Positions 1-8,910 of a stretch of 64,000 bases of DNA are shown in pieces. Position 1 is the stretch's first letter. Each line of letters starts with the position of its first letter. A program made the position numbers and the translations under genes. This stretch comes from CAZWCE01 sp964632505 (GTDB taxonomy: Bacteria; Planctomycetota; Planctomycetia; Pirellulales; Thermoguttaceae), in assembly GCA_964632505.1 (NCBI GenBank), contig CAZWCE010000017.1:6885-70884 (forward strand). Direction: 5' to 3'. The notes beneath the pieces were generated by a model. The model saw only the letters and a program-made list of their open reading frames with translations, had not been told where the DNA came from and made no database searches.

Positions 1-10
1 ACTGAGAAAT

Positions 11-1498
11 ATGATGAAACCATCTTCTCAGGAGTCTTCCTCTTCGACCGACACCTTTTCGTCCGAACCTCCTCCCCCTTCTTCCGAATCGGCTGAAGCG
101 ACATCGACCGAGGAGACCGTGGAAAGCGGCCCGGCCGACGAGTATGTCTGGCCGTCGCACCCGGAAATACCGAAGTTGGAAACCGGCAATTTCCTACTCG
201 TCACGCTGCAACAGATCCTCCACCGGGTTGCCTGGATCTTCAAGACCGAGAGCGTCATCATGCCGGCGGTGCTCGACCAGGTCTCCGGTTCCGGAGTGGT
301 CCGCGGCATCCTTCCGATCTTCAACCGGTTCGGGCAAAGCGTGCCGCCGATCTTCTTCGCCTCGTTCCTCGCGCAAAGGCGCAAGAAGAAGTGGGCCCTG
401 TTCAGCGTGATTCTCTTCCTCTCGATGCCGTTCGCGGTCCTCTCGGTCGGCTGGTTCTTGTTCTATTCGCCCTCGGGTTCCGAAAAAAGCCTGTTGATGA
501 CCGTTCTCTTCCTGGCGATGTACTGCGTGTTCTTCATCGCCCAGGGACTGTATTTGCTGTGCATGGGAACGATTCAGGGGAAGTTGATCCGCCCCAAACT
601 CCGCGGACGATTGCTGCTTTCGGCCAATCTCTTCGGGGCGGTCCCCGCCTGCCTGCTGGCCTGGTATCTCTTGGGCGATTGGCTCCGACGCCCCGACAGC
701 GGCTTCGGCCATATTTTCGGCTTCATCGCCTGCGGTTTCTTCATCTCCGCCCTGGTGGTCACCTTTTTGCGGGAACCGGCCGATTCCCCGAAGAAGGGAC
801 GCCAACCTCAATTCGGATCGCTCGGGGAGTTGGTGAGCGTGATCCGAGAAGACAAGAACCTTTTGCAACTGATGTTCGCGGCGGCGACATTCGGGACGAA
901 CCTCATCATCTTTCCCCATTACCAGGCGTTTGCCCGGGAATCGTTCGGACTCTCCGGGATTCACCTCCTGCACTGGGTCATCATCCAGCAGATCGCCGTC
1001 GGTTTATTCAGCCTGTTGATCGGATTGACCGCCGATCGTTGGGGCAATCGCCTCACGCTGCAACTGGTCGTCTTCGGCTCCGCCACGGGTCCGGCTTTGG
1101 CGGCCGCGTTCTCCTGGCTCTCGCCCCAATTCGCCGCACCGCTCTTCTGGATCATCTTCGTCGCCCTGGGGATTGTTCCGATGGTCCTGAGGATTCTCAC
1201 CAACTATACCCTCGAAATCTGCGCCATCGCCGATCAGCCCCGTTATTTGAGCACCGTCAATCTTGCCTTGGCCTGCTCCTTCGTCCTGGCCCCGTTCGCC
1301 GGATGGCTGGTCGACGTGGTCGGCTTCCGCTTCGTTTTTTTGACGGTCATGGGCTTCAACATTCTCAGCGGAATGATCACCCTAAGGCTGATCGAGCCGC
1401 GTCACCACGACGCTTCCTCTTCCTCCTCTTCTTCCTCCGCCGCTTCCCGGAGCCGGGAGTCGATCACCCAGGCCAAACGTCCCAACAATCGGGCATAG
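11..1498 (+). CDS. MFS-type membrane transporter
   Basis: A 495-residue protein with a Ser/Glu/Pro-rich, probably cytoplasmic N-terminus of about 60 residues, followed from about residue 95 by ten to twelve hydrophobic helices with short charged loops. The overall look is that of a major facilitator superfamily permease in the inner membrane. A Leu-Thr-Ala-Asp-Arg-Trp-Gly segment between helices in the second half resembles the MFS loop signature. The substrate cannot be read from the sequence. The start is the first ATG, but only ten bases precede it and the frame is open to the window edge, so the true start could lie outside. The last about 32 codons are Ser-rich and run antisense through the end of the convergent gene at 1402-3369. 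Confidence 0.75.
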   Translation: MMKPSSQESSSSTDTFSSEPPPPSSESAEATSTEETVESGPADEYVWPSHPEIPKLETGNFLLVTLQQILHRVAWIFKTESVIMPAVLDQVSGSGVVRGILPIFNRFGQSVPPIFFASFLAQRRKKKWALFSVILFLSMPFAVLSVGWFLFYSPSGSEKSLLMTVLFLAMYCVFFIAQGLYLLCMGTIQGKLIRPKLRGRLLLSANLFGAVPACLLAWYLLGDWLRRPDSGFGHIFGFIACGFFISALVVTFLREPADSPKKGRQPQFGSLGELVSVIREDKNLLQLMFAAATFGTNLIIFPHYQAFARESFGLSGIHLLHWVIIQQIAVGLFSLLIGLTADRWGNRLTLQLVVFGSATGPALAAAFSWLSPQFAAPLFWIIFVALGIVPMVLRILTNYTLEICAIADQPRYLSTVNLALACSFVLAPFAGWLVDVVGFRFVFLTVMGFNILSGMITLRLIEPRHHDASSSSSSSSAASRSRESITQAKRPNNRA

Positions 1499-3369
1499 AG
1501 GAAGAACAACGTCGTGATGGTCGGTCCGTAGAGAATGCCCGCGGCGACCGGGTGCAGACTTTCCAGGAAGATAATCCCGTTGGAGGCGAGAAGAAGTCCC
1601 AGCGACAAGAGATAGAATCCGATCCAGTACAGGGGCAACTTGCGGAAACTTCGCACAAGAGTCCAGCTCAACGGCTGGAAGAGGGAGTTCGACTCGAGAT
1701 TCGCCAAGACGACGACCGGAAAACAGAAGAACGCGCTCACCGGAGCGAGCACGGCAAAGATTTCGGACCCCACCACGGGCTTCAGCATGAGTCCCAGTGC
1801 CGCCGCCGGCATGATGGAAAGAATGAATGCGAGGTACAACCAGAACATCTGCAAGGTGGCATCGGTGAGGAAGAACGACGGCCATTCCCGGATGTCGTCG
1901 TTGCCCTGGGCCGATTCCTCGAAGACGGTCGAACAATCGTGCGCCATCAGCAACATCCAGGTGGCAAAGAGCCCCATAAAGATAACCAGGACACCAAGTA
2001 TTGCCATGAGGTTTTCCGGCAGGTACAAGAAAAACCAGGGCAGGGTCATCGAGAGCACCGCCGGGATGCTCCAGTGGACCACGAACTCGTAAACGGTAAA
2101 CGGCTGAAACAGGCCGTTCCAGAGAGGCGCCGGGGGGAGCGGATCCTGCTCGTAGGTCTCGATCCGTTCCGTTTCGGCACGTTTCGCCTTCGAGCGGTCG
2201 GGAGGCTCTGGTTCAGTCGTCTTTTCGGGAGAATCGGTCACCGGCAGCGTAGGACGGTGGGCCGGAGCGACGTCGGCGGCGGCCGACAGGGCGTAGCCAC
2301 CCAGAAGCGTCTCCCCTTCCGGTTCCGTTTTCTTCGGTTTCGGGGATTCTTTTTCCCGCCCCTTGCCGCGATCCGGTTCGGTCTTGCGCTTCGGCCGATC
2401 CTCGGTCACCGGCGCCGACCAGTCCTGCTTCTTGGGAAGCGCTTCCAACCGACGCTGGCTCTCCTTCCGTCGGGCCAACTTCCGATAGTCGACGTTCACA
2501 CGAACCTCCGGGCGTCGCACCTCCGGGTCGACCTCGTGCATCTCGTACCCCCCGGTGGCAGCGATCTCCGGCGGCCGCTCCCGCTGCTCCGGCGGCACCT
2601 CCTTCACCTCCGTTTCCCGCTCGCAGTCGGGGCACCGCTTCATCGTGCCGATCTCGTCCTCGGCGGCGTACATTCGCGTCCCGCAAAGGTGACAGATCAC
2701 CGGGACGAGCAGCTTGCCCGTTTTCGGGTCCGTCTCCCCGAAGAGATCGAACTGGTTCTTCCCCTCGTAGACGACCGTTTCCGAGACCGTTCCCTGCAAC
2801 TTGGTCGGCTCGTGAACCACGAACCGGGTCTCGCAGTCGGGGCATTCGAGCTGATCGCCGATCTGTTCCGGCACGGCATACATGAGCGTACGACAAAGCG
2901 GACAGTGGACCGGGAAGGCATCCTTCCGCTTGGCCGGCGAATCGTCTTTCCCTTCTTTCGTGGTCTCTTCTCCTTGGAGACCATAAACTTCCACCGACTC
3001 CGGCGGCGTCTCGGCCAGATCCTTCTCTCGGAACGCTTCGGCCGGAATCCCGACCGCCGTTTCGCAATCGGGACAGCCGATCGTCCCTCCGACTTCCTCC
3101 TCGCGAAATGCGAGCACCGTTCGACAAACCGGGCAGGAGATCGAGTGATACCGGGGACGTTCGCGCGGTGGCTCTCCTTCGGCCGACGGCTTTTCCGAAG
3201 CGTAAAGCTCCGTCTCGGGCGTCGGCTTCGGACTTTCGGCCGGAACGACGACCTTCTGAAAACAGGCCGGACAGCTCATCTCTTTGCCTGCCATCTTTCG
3301 ACGAATCTTCAGTTTACGAAGACAATGCCGACACCGAAAATGCAAATATCGATCGGGGGGATGATTCAC
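1402..3369 (-). CDS. membrane protein with four tandem zinc ribbons
   Basis: A 655-residue protein of unknown function. Four ribbon units, each CxxC-16 residues-CxxC, lie near residues 14-37, 78-103, 153-178 and 223-250, and each second pair except the first reads CPDC. A charged, Lys/Pro/Glu-rich linker follows (about 290-430), then about six hydrophobic segments (about 435-640) and a run of Glu at the C-terminus. The ribbons are presumably cytoplasmic zinc sites on a membrane anchor. The start codon is GTG with a weak ribosome site; later ATG codons would cut into the first ribbon. Its 3' end overlaps the convergent MFS gene by 97 bases. Zinc binding is inferred from the Cys spacing, and no enzymatic motif is visible. 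Confidence 0.7.
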   Translation of the reverse strand: MNHPPDRYLHFRCRHCLRKLKIRRKMAGKEMSCPACFQKVVVPAESPKPTPETELYASEKPSAEGEPPRERPRYHSISCPVCRTVLAFREEEVGGTIGCPDCETAVGIPAEAFREKDLAETPPESVEVYGLQGEETTKEGKDDSPAKRKDAFPVHCPLCRTLMYAVPEQIGDQLECPDCETRFVVHEPTKLQGTVSETVVYEGKNQFDLFGETDPKTGKLLVPVICHLCGTRMYAAEDEIGTMKRCPDCERETEVKEVPPEQRERPPEIAATGGYEMHEVDPEVRRPEVRVNVDYRKLARRKESQRRLEALPKKQDWSAPVTEDRPKRKTEPDRGKGREKESPKPKKTEPEGETLLGGYALSAAADVAPAHRPTLPVTDSPEKTTEPEPPDRSKAKRAETERIETYEQDPLPPAPLWNGLFQPFTVYEFVVHWSIPAVLSMTLPWFFLYLPENLMAILGVLVIFMGLFATWMLLMAHDCSTVFEESAQGNDDIREWPSFFLTDATLQMFWLYLAFILSIMPAAALGLMLKPVVGSEIFAVLAPVSAFFCFPVVVLANLESNSLFQPLSWTLVRSFRKLPLYWIGFYLLSLGLLLASNGIIFLESLHPVAAGILYGPTITTLFFLYARLLGRLAWVIDSRLREAAEEEEEEEEASW

Positions 3370-3650
3370 GGGAAAACCTGTAAAAAAGAGAAAAAAGGCA
3401 AAAAAACAAGACGGGACGGGGGATCACCCATTTCGGCCCATATTATGATTCTAAAGCCTATCATTTTTTTTGTCTACGATCAATCTTCGCTGGAGCGATC
3501 CCGGATCGACGATCGATAAGATAAACAGACTAAAGAGAAGGGGCTGATCTTCATCTCTCAAGAAACATCGCTTGCCGCGATCGAACGAAAAATGGTAGCA
3601 TTCCTTTTGAATCGCGTCCCGATGGAGCCTTCTCACGGAGGAAGATGGAA

Positions 3651-3908
3651 ATGCATTCCGAACATCTCGATTTGACCAGCGAACCGGAATTACCACGCAA
3701 AACGGCCGCCTCCGCGGATCCTTCGTCGCCGACCGAGCCCCGACGGAAATTTCTCGGAATCCGCTTCGATTGCTGTGGGATTTACGCCCGAATCTACCCG
3801 AATCGCCAGGAAACCCACTACGAGGGAAGGTGCCCCCGCTGCTTGAAACAGGTTCGCATCCGCATCGGAAACGGCGGCACCAACTGCCGATTCTTCACCG
3901 CCTATTGA
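3651..3908 (+). CDS. small zinc-ribbon-like protein
   Basis: A short protein of 85 residues (87 if the ATG at 3645 is used). I prefer 3651 because GGAGG lies nine bases upstream of it and only three bases upstream of 3645. The C-terminal half carries a Cys-Cys pair and, after a spacer rich in Arg and Tyr, a CPRC pair, followed by a final Cys. This is a plausible single zinc site like the ribbons of the upstream membrane protein. The N-terminus is acidic and Pro/Ser-rich. No enzyme motif is seen and the function is unknown. It stands alone on the plus strand, divergent from the zinc-ribbon membrane gene. Confidence 0.6.
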   Translation: MHSEHLDLTSEPELPRKTAASADPSSPTEPRRKFLGIRFDCCGIYARIYPNRQETHYEGRCPRCLKQVRIRIGNGGTNCRFFTAY

Positions 3909-4166
3909 CCCCCCCTCCTCTTCTTCGTTCGTACCGGTGACGTCGAGATTGGCTCAAATCCAATAAATTCCGAAAAAAGCGCTCTGGGGAGAATGTCTTT
4001 CGATCTCGAAACGCTGAAGGGAAATCTCCCTTGCGTCGTGGGACGGTTTCGATTACGCTTGGCCCGTTTTCGAAAAAAAACGAAGCCGAGCACGATGGAA
4101 GCGATTTCGCAAGAACTCCGTTTCACTCGGCCGAACCGTTTTCATAAGGATATACGCGAAAAAACG

Positions 4167-4655
4167 ATGGACTACCAGATTCCCCGCAGTTCGCGTCGAT
4201 GTTCCGTCACCGAACGAGAGCTTCTGGCCGGAGAGACTTATTACTCGGTACTCTTGGAAGAGGGGCCGGGGGAAGTGCGTCGGCTCGACTACAGTCGTCA
4301 AGCATGGCAAGGGGCTCCGGAGAACGCCCTCGGCTGGTGGCAGGCAAGGATGCCCCTGCCGGAAGAGAACAAAACGAAACTCGCGCCCAACGACGCCCTG
4401 ATGCAGGTCTTCGATCAACTGGCCCATCAGCCGCGACAACAAGAGATGCGTTACGTTTTGAGCCTGCTGCTGCTCAGGCGGCGGGTCTTTCAGTTCGAGG
4501 ACGAAGCGACCGACCAGGAGGGCCATGTCTACATGACGCTCTATTGCCCTCGTCGCGACACCACCTACGAAGTGCTGGTCGTCGAGCCGGAAGATGCCCA
4601 AGCGGAACAGATCCAACAGAAAATCGCCGACCTTTTATTCGCCGACGCCACTTGA
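4167..4655 (+). CDS. conserved-looking protein of unknown function
   Basis: A 162-residue soluble protein starting MDYQIPRSSRRC. I chose the ATG at 4167 because a weak AAGGA lies upstream and the 58 codons before it have non-coding composition. The N-terminal part (about 1-75) has a Cys followed by an ELLAGE...YYSVLLEE stretch and a WW pair near residue 70. The middle is Leu-rich and Arg-rich (about 95-125). The C-terminal third contains CPRRDTTYEV and ends in an amphipathic helix. It looks like a real, well-structured protein, but I recognise no domain. The lipoprotein gene begins 81 bases downstream on the same strand, so the two may be co-transcribed. Confidence 0.6.
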   Translation: MDYQIPRSSRRCSVTERELLAGETYYSVLLEEGPGEVRRLDYSRQAWQGAPENALGWWQARMPLPEENKTKLAPNDALMQVFDQLAHQPRQQEMRYVLSLLLLRRRVFQFEDEATDQEGHVYMTLYCPRRDTTYEVLVVEPEDAQAEQIQQKIADLLFADAT

Positions 4656-4736
4656 CCGCAAGAGGCAGTTGGGAAGATGTCTTCCCATCTCCCTCTCCTC
4701 CTCTCCCCGAAAACCGACTTGAAAAAGAGCTATTCG

Positions 4737-5711
4737 ATGAAACAGGAACCTCATGTCCTTTCGCATCCCGCGGTCTTTCACCGCACTTGGCTCGCGGTGT
4801 TCCTGTTTCTGCCCGTGTTTATCGGCTGCCATATCTTTCAGGATGAGTATTCGAAATACCCTACCGTACTGCCGGCGGAACCTTCGCTGCAACAGGTCAC
4901 CGGTGCGGTCAACCAGAACAGTCGGGCCGTCCACTCGCTGATGAGCGATAATGCGAAAGTGTCCGGATCGCAGTTTCCCACCTCCCTCGACTGCACCGTC
5001 GCCTACCGTCAAGCGAAGCAACTCCGCGTGACCGGCGGCACCGGCCTGACCGGCCCGGAATTCGATTTCGGCAGCAATCCGGAGCTCTTCTGGCTCTGGA
5101 TCAAGAGAAATCAACAGAAAGCGACCTATTTCTGCCGGCACGAGGATTACCGGTACTGCCCCACCAACGAATCGCTGCCGTTGCCGCTGAACCCCGATTG
5201 GCTACAGAGCGCCTTCGGGCTGGTCACCTTTCCGGAAACGGAGCGGCACGAAGGCCCCTTCCTCACCGAAGACGAGAAGCTCATCGTCCGGTCTCACGTC
5301 GCCACGCCCCGGGGAGATTATCTCAAGATCACGACGATCCATCCCCGCACCGCCTGCGTGCTCCGCCAGGACATCTACGATCCCCGTCAGCAACCGTTGG
5401 TGCACATCGACATCCAAGATCACTACCGCGACGCCGTGAATGACCTGATCATCACCGAAAAAGTGGTCCTGCAGATGCCGACCGTCGGGGTCGACATGAC
5501 TTTCGAAATGGGGGCTCCAACGATCAATCCCCCTACCGGCATCGCCTCCTCGTCGTTCGAAATGCCGCTCTTCTCCGGCTACGAACTGGTGAACGTCTGC
5601 GATCCCAACTTCTGCCCGCTTCCCCGGCAAAACGCTCCGGGCGTCTATCAGCGGCGGGGAGGATCCCGGGTCCAGATCGCCCAACCGCCCGAGGGGCATT
5701 CGCGATTCTGA
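4737..5711 (+). CDS. secreted lipoprotein of unknown function
   Basis: A 324-residue protein from the ATG at 4737; the 20 codons upstream of it look non-coding. A hydrophobic stretch (about residues 18-32) ends in a lipobox-like PVFIGC, so the mature protein is probably lipid-anchored on the periplasmic side. The rest is soluble, with a Gly-rich region followed by GSNPELFWLWIK, which resembles the way LolB/LolA-like folds describe a thin beta-sheet with a single helix. That similarity is only suggestive. Four Cys residues in two clusters could form disulfides. It probably shares a transcript with the gene ending 81 bases upstream and converges with the SNF2 helicase gene. Confidence 0.65.
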   Translation: MKQEPHVLSHPAVFHRTWLAVFLFLPVFIGCHIFQDEYSKYPTVLPAEPSLQQVTGAVNQNSRAVHSLMSDNAKVSGSQFPTSLDCTVAYRQAKQLRVTGGTGLTGPEFDFGSNPELFWLWIKRNQQKATYFCRHEDYRYCPTNESLPLPLNPDWLQSAFGLVTFPETERHEGPFLTEDEKLIVRSHVATPRGDYLKITTIHPRTACVLRQDIYDPRQQPLVHIDIQDHYRDAVNDLIITEKVVLQMPTVGVDMTFEMGAPTINPPTGIASSSFEMPLFSGYELVNVCDPNFCPLPRQNAPGVYQRRGGSRVQIAQPPEGHSRF

Positions 5712-5744
5712 TCCCGGCGAAGTGAACGCGGAGAAGCTGATGCT

Positions 5745-7598
5745 TCAAGCCGACTTCCGTGTCTGAGGCACGCTGAGATTGAACAGGCCGAAGATCTCTT
5801 TCTGATTCATGCCGGTTGAGGAAGATCCCTTCGCGCCGGAGAGAATCGTTTCGAAAAGTTCCCGCTTCTCCTGGAGCACCCGGTCGATGCGCTGCTCGAT
5901 CGTGCCCAAGGAAAGAAAACGTGTGACCGTCACCGGGCCGTTGGCACCGATGCGATGGGCGCGATTGATCGCCTGATCCTCGATCGCGGGATTCCACCAC
6001 CGGTCGAAGAGAAAGACATATCCGGCGAATTGCAAATTCAACCCGACACTGCCGGCGCCGTAGCTCATGAGAATCACGTGACAATCCGGATCGTCGCGAA
6101 AGCGTTCGATCACGCCGTCCCGCTGGGATGAGGGAACCTTGCCGTGATATTCCACCGGATGGAAGTCGGCCAGTTCCGTCTTCAAACGCTCCAGCGTACC
6201 GACCCACTGACTGAAGACGATCGCCTTGCGTCCGCTTTCGGCCACCTCTTCCAGATCGGCCTTGAGCCGTTCGAGCTTCGCACTGGCGCCGGTGGCGGGA
6301 TCGAAATTGCAGATCTGCTTCAACCGCAGCACCAGTTCGAAAACATGCTGGATCGTCGCCCCCTCGCCCATGTCGCTCAGGCGAAGTACTCCCTCGTCTT
6401 CGGCCAGATCGTAGGTCTCCTGCTGCTCGACGCTGAGTTCGATCTCCGCGTCCCGAATCATTTTCGGCGGCAGATCGGTGAGCACTTTATCCTTCGTCCG
6501 CCGCAGAATATATTCTCCGACCAGCTTGCTCATTTGCGAAGGCTTCATGTGCGTGGTCAAAAATCCCGGCGAGAGAAACTCGAAAATGCCGACCAGGTCT
6601 TCCGGGCTGTTTTCGACCGGCGTTCCCGTCAGGGCCCAGCTCCGCTTGTGCGGAATCGCCCGGGCCGCTTTGCTCGTGGCACTCGTTTGATTCTTGATCC
6701 GTTGCGATTCATCGAGGATGACCAGGTCGAAAAACGTTCCCCCGGCCGAAGGGGGACGGTCGTAGAAATCGCGGTCCCGGTGGAGGAGTTCGTAATTCGC
6801 GATGCGTACCGGAACGTCGTCGAGCTGCCAGAGCCACTTGCGGCGCTCCTGCGAGCCCTCGATCACCTGCACCCCCAACTCCGGCGCCCAGAGTTCGAAT
6901 TCCCGCTTCCAGTTCGTCACCAGCGGCTTCGGGCAGACCAAGAGAACGCTGCGGATCTCCCCGCTTCGCAGCAGAAGCCGCGTCGTGACGATCGCCTGCA
7001 TCGTCTTGCCCAACCCCATCTCATCGGCCAGGATCGCCTTGTGGGAGCTGTAAAGAAATCCCACTCCCTCATACTGGTAGGGGAACGGCTCGAAGGGCAA
7101 CTCGAAGGAGCGCCGGGCCAACAGCGATTCGAGGGCCGGTTGCAGCAGGTAATGCAAGCGATCTTCCAGTTTGATCGCGTCGGGAGGAATGCGAATCCGC
7201 GTCATCTCTTCCGGAGAGTGCTTCGCCTCCGACGGCGATGCATCGGTCGAGTCGGCCGAAACGGGGCACAAGCCCGGCTCGGGGACCGTGGCGACATCGT
7301 CGGCCGTTTCCGGCAACGCTTCGTTGGAAATGGGAGGAGGCGCAAAATAGAAGCTCCGCACCGTCACCGGCCTACCGGCGAGAGGAAGCGACACGACGTT
7401 CGGCTTCGGCCCCCGGCTCGGACGCATCGATCGAACGCGGAAATCCGCCTTCCGATGCATCGCGTGATTCCAGCCGGTCGCGTACACCTCCACGGGCATC
7501 GTCAAATCGGCCGAATGCACTCCCAGCTCGAAGGAAGTCTCCCACGAATGAACTTCCGGGGTTTCGGACGGAGAAAGGATCGTCGAGTAACATTTCAT
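5745..7598 (-). CDS. SNF2-family DEAD/DEAH-like helicase
   Basis: A 617-residue Swi2/Snf2 ATPase that would translocate on double-stranded DNA. Motif I DEMGLGKT is near residue 193, motif Ia follows, motif II is DESQ near 296, motif III LTGTPVEN near 325, and the C-terminal RecA lobe carries IVFSQW, LMSYGAGSVGLNLQ and the motif VI equivalent INRAHRIG near 547. The N-terminal 150 residues are not a recognisable SWIM or HepA domain. The annotated frame can start at a TTG, but the ATG at 7598 has AAGGGGG eight bases upstream. The start lies only 13 bases after the stop of the upstream gene (7612-8160), so the two are probably an operon. Confidence 0.88.
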   Translation of the reverse strand: MKCYSTILSPSETPEVHSWETSFELGVHSADLTMPVEVYATGWNHAMHRKADFRVRSMRPSRGPKPNVVSLPLAGRPVTVRSFYFAPPPISNEALPETADDVATVPEPGLCPVSADSTDASPSEAKHSPEEMTRIRIPPDAIKLEDRLHYLLQPALESLLARRSFELPFEPFPYQYEGVGFLYSSHKAILADEMGLGKTMQAIVTTRLLLRSGEIRSVLLVCPKPLVTNWKREFELWAPELGVQVIEGSQERRKWLWQLDDVPVRIANYELLHRDRDFYDRPPSAGGTFFDLVILDESQRIKNQTSATSKAARAIPHKRSWALTGTPVENSPEDLVGIFEFLSPGFLTTHMKPSQMSKLVGEYILRRTKDKVLTDLPPKMIRDAEIELSVEQQETYDLAEDEGVLRLSDMGEGATIQHVFELVLRLKQICNFDPATGASAKLERLKADLEEVAESGRKAIVFSQWVGTLERLKTELADFHPVEYHGKVPSSQRDGVIERFRDDPDCHVILMSYGAGSVGLNLQFAGYVFLFDRWWNPAIEDQAINRAHRIGANGPVTVTRFLSLGTIEQRIDRVLQEKRELFETILSGAKGSSSTGMNQKEIFGLFNLSVPQTRKSA

Positions 7599-7611
7599 GC
7601 GCAAGGCCCCC

Positions 7612-8160
7612 TTAAGCGGCCCGCTGGGCTTCCTCGATCGCCAAACGGATGCGGGAAAACGGTTCGGTCAAATCGAGAGAGTCGAGTTTTCCGGAAAGCG
7701 TCCGCGCGATCTCTTCGGCGGAAAATCCCATCTGATCGGGAAGATAGAGATCCTTGCCGGCGAGAGAAACCGCACGTCGGCCGGTCAGCGCGCCCGACGG
7801 TGCAGGATCGCTGGACTCTTCTTCCTCGGATCCGTGTTCCGGCAGAAAAATCACGGGAAACGAGACGAATTCCTGGGCGGCGAGCACGCCGGCGCGATCG
7901 GTGAAGACGGCAATCGGCTCAAGACGCGACTTCTTGATCAGCGTCTGCCCGATCTGTTCGCCGTACAGAAATGAATTGAGGGTGTTGCCGTATAAAACCA
8001 CCTGGGCTCGGTTCGGCTTCACCGGAGTGGTGCAATGGAATTCCAACGGCCGGCCCACGGCATTGAGCAGAAGATATCCCCCGAACAACCCGAAACGGCT
8101 ATGTTCCAGAACGGTCAAGAATCCGTATGATTCGTTCTTCTCCGACATGGTTGACGGCAT
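7612..8160 (-). CDS. unknown protein paired with SNF2 helicase
   Basis: A 182-residue soluble protein that I do not recognise. The first half has a beta-strand-rich pattern including FGLFGGYLLL and VVLYGNTLNSFLYGEQIG. The middle is acidic and Pro-rich, and the end is helical. The ATG at 8160 has an AGGGGAG site six bases upstream; an internal ATG at 8148 is a less likely alternative. It precedes the helicase gene by 13 bases on the same strand, so the two are probably co-transcribed and may work together. No catalytic motif is evident. Confidence 0.65.
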   Translation of the reverse strand: MPSTMSEKNESYGFLTVLEHSRFGLFGGYLLLNAVGRPLEFHCTTPVKPNRAQVVLYGNTLNSFLYGEQIGQTLIKKSRLEPIAVFTDRAGVLAAQEFVSFPVIFLPEHGSEEEESSDPAPSGALTGRRAVSLAGKDLYLPDQMGFSAEEIARTLSGKLDSLDLTEPFSRIRLAIEEAQRAA

Positions 8161-8910
8161 GAAGCTCCCCTAATGTGGCTTGATGACAATGGTGCGTGAT
8201 CAAAGACGTTGTTTTCGCCGATCCCTGGTGCTGCCGGAAAACGCCGATTGGCGAGACGCTTTCCTCGAAAGGCTCGAAATCTCTACTTCCCGGACGATAA
8301 GTTTGCCTTTCCCTTGCCGGAATGCAACGACGGAAGAAAAGGACCCTCAGGATGAAATAGGATCCTCGTTTCTTGGAAGAGAAATTCCCTCGGAATCGAA
8401 TGCGGCGTCTCCCGACAGACTTGAGAATACTTCGAGTGGATGATCCCACCCTTTTCTTCCTCCCGGAGCGACAAGCGGTCTTTCCGACGGACAGGTTGCT
8501 TTACCAGCACAAAAGGAACATCGGTTTTCCCCATTACAGGACTTTAATTCGGAGTTTTTTCACATTTTTCCGAAAATAGCTTGATCAAAAGGCGAAGCCC
8601 CGTGGCGCAGCCGCACCACGAGAAAAAGAATCAACGCAAACACCGATTATAAAAAGACTTACGAAACAGAAACCTTTCAGATCGAATTCCTCGGACGAGT
8701 GGAGAAGACACAAGGTATTCCTGGCTACACTTTTCTGATTTGCCGCATATTGCCCATTTTTTAGTTCCGTCCGCCTTTCTGAAAAGAATGGTCCCGTAAA
8801 ATACTCGACTTTTCTGTAGGAATCTGGTTATACTGGAAGTGATGAGGTTGATATCAATGAACCACCTTAGAGATGAGCTTCACTTCAACGCATAGTAAGG
8901 ACTCAGGAAC
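8161..8910. other. 750-base intergenic region
   Basis: No convincing coding region on either strand; the short open frames here have unnatural composition and no ribosome sites. An imperfect GC-rich hairpin lies near 8597-8620. A TATACT box at 8829-8834 and a TTGATATCAA palindrome at 8848-8857 lie just upstream of the gene starting at 8911 and may belong to its promoter, but I see no good -35 element. Confidence 0.4.

Noticed and set aside
391..3519. A 1042-codon open frame on the plus strand
   Set aside because: It lies antisense to the zinc-ribbon gene and across the end of the MFS gene. Its product is Arg/Pro/His-rich and lacks any domain, as expected for a shadow of GC-rich genes.
6144..7904. 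A 586-codon open frame opposite the SNF2 gene
   Set aside because: Shadow frame; the helicase motifs are on the minus strand in proper order.
8180..8579. Small open frames (8180-8443, 8373-8579 plus; 8283-8534 minus)
   Set aside because: They overlap each other, have no ribosome sites and encode Arg/Phe/Ser-rich peptides without homology features.
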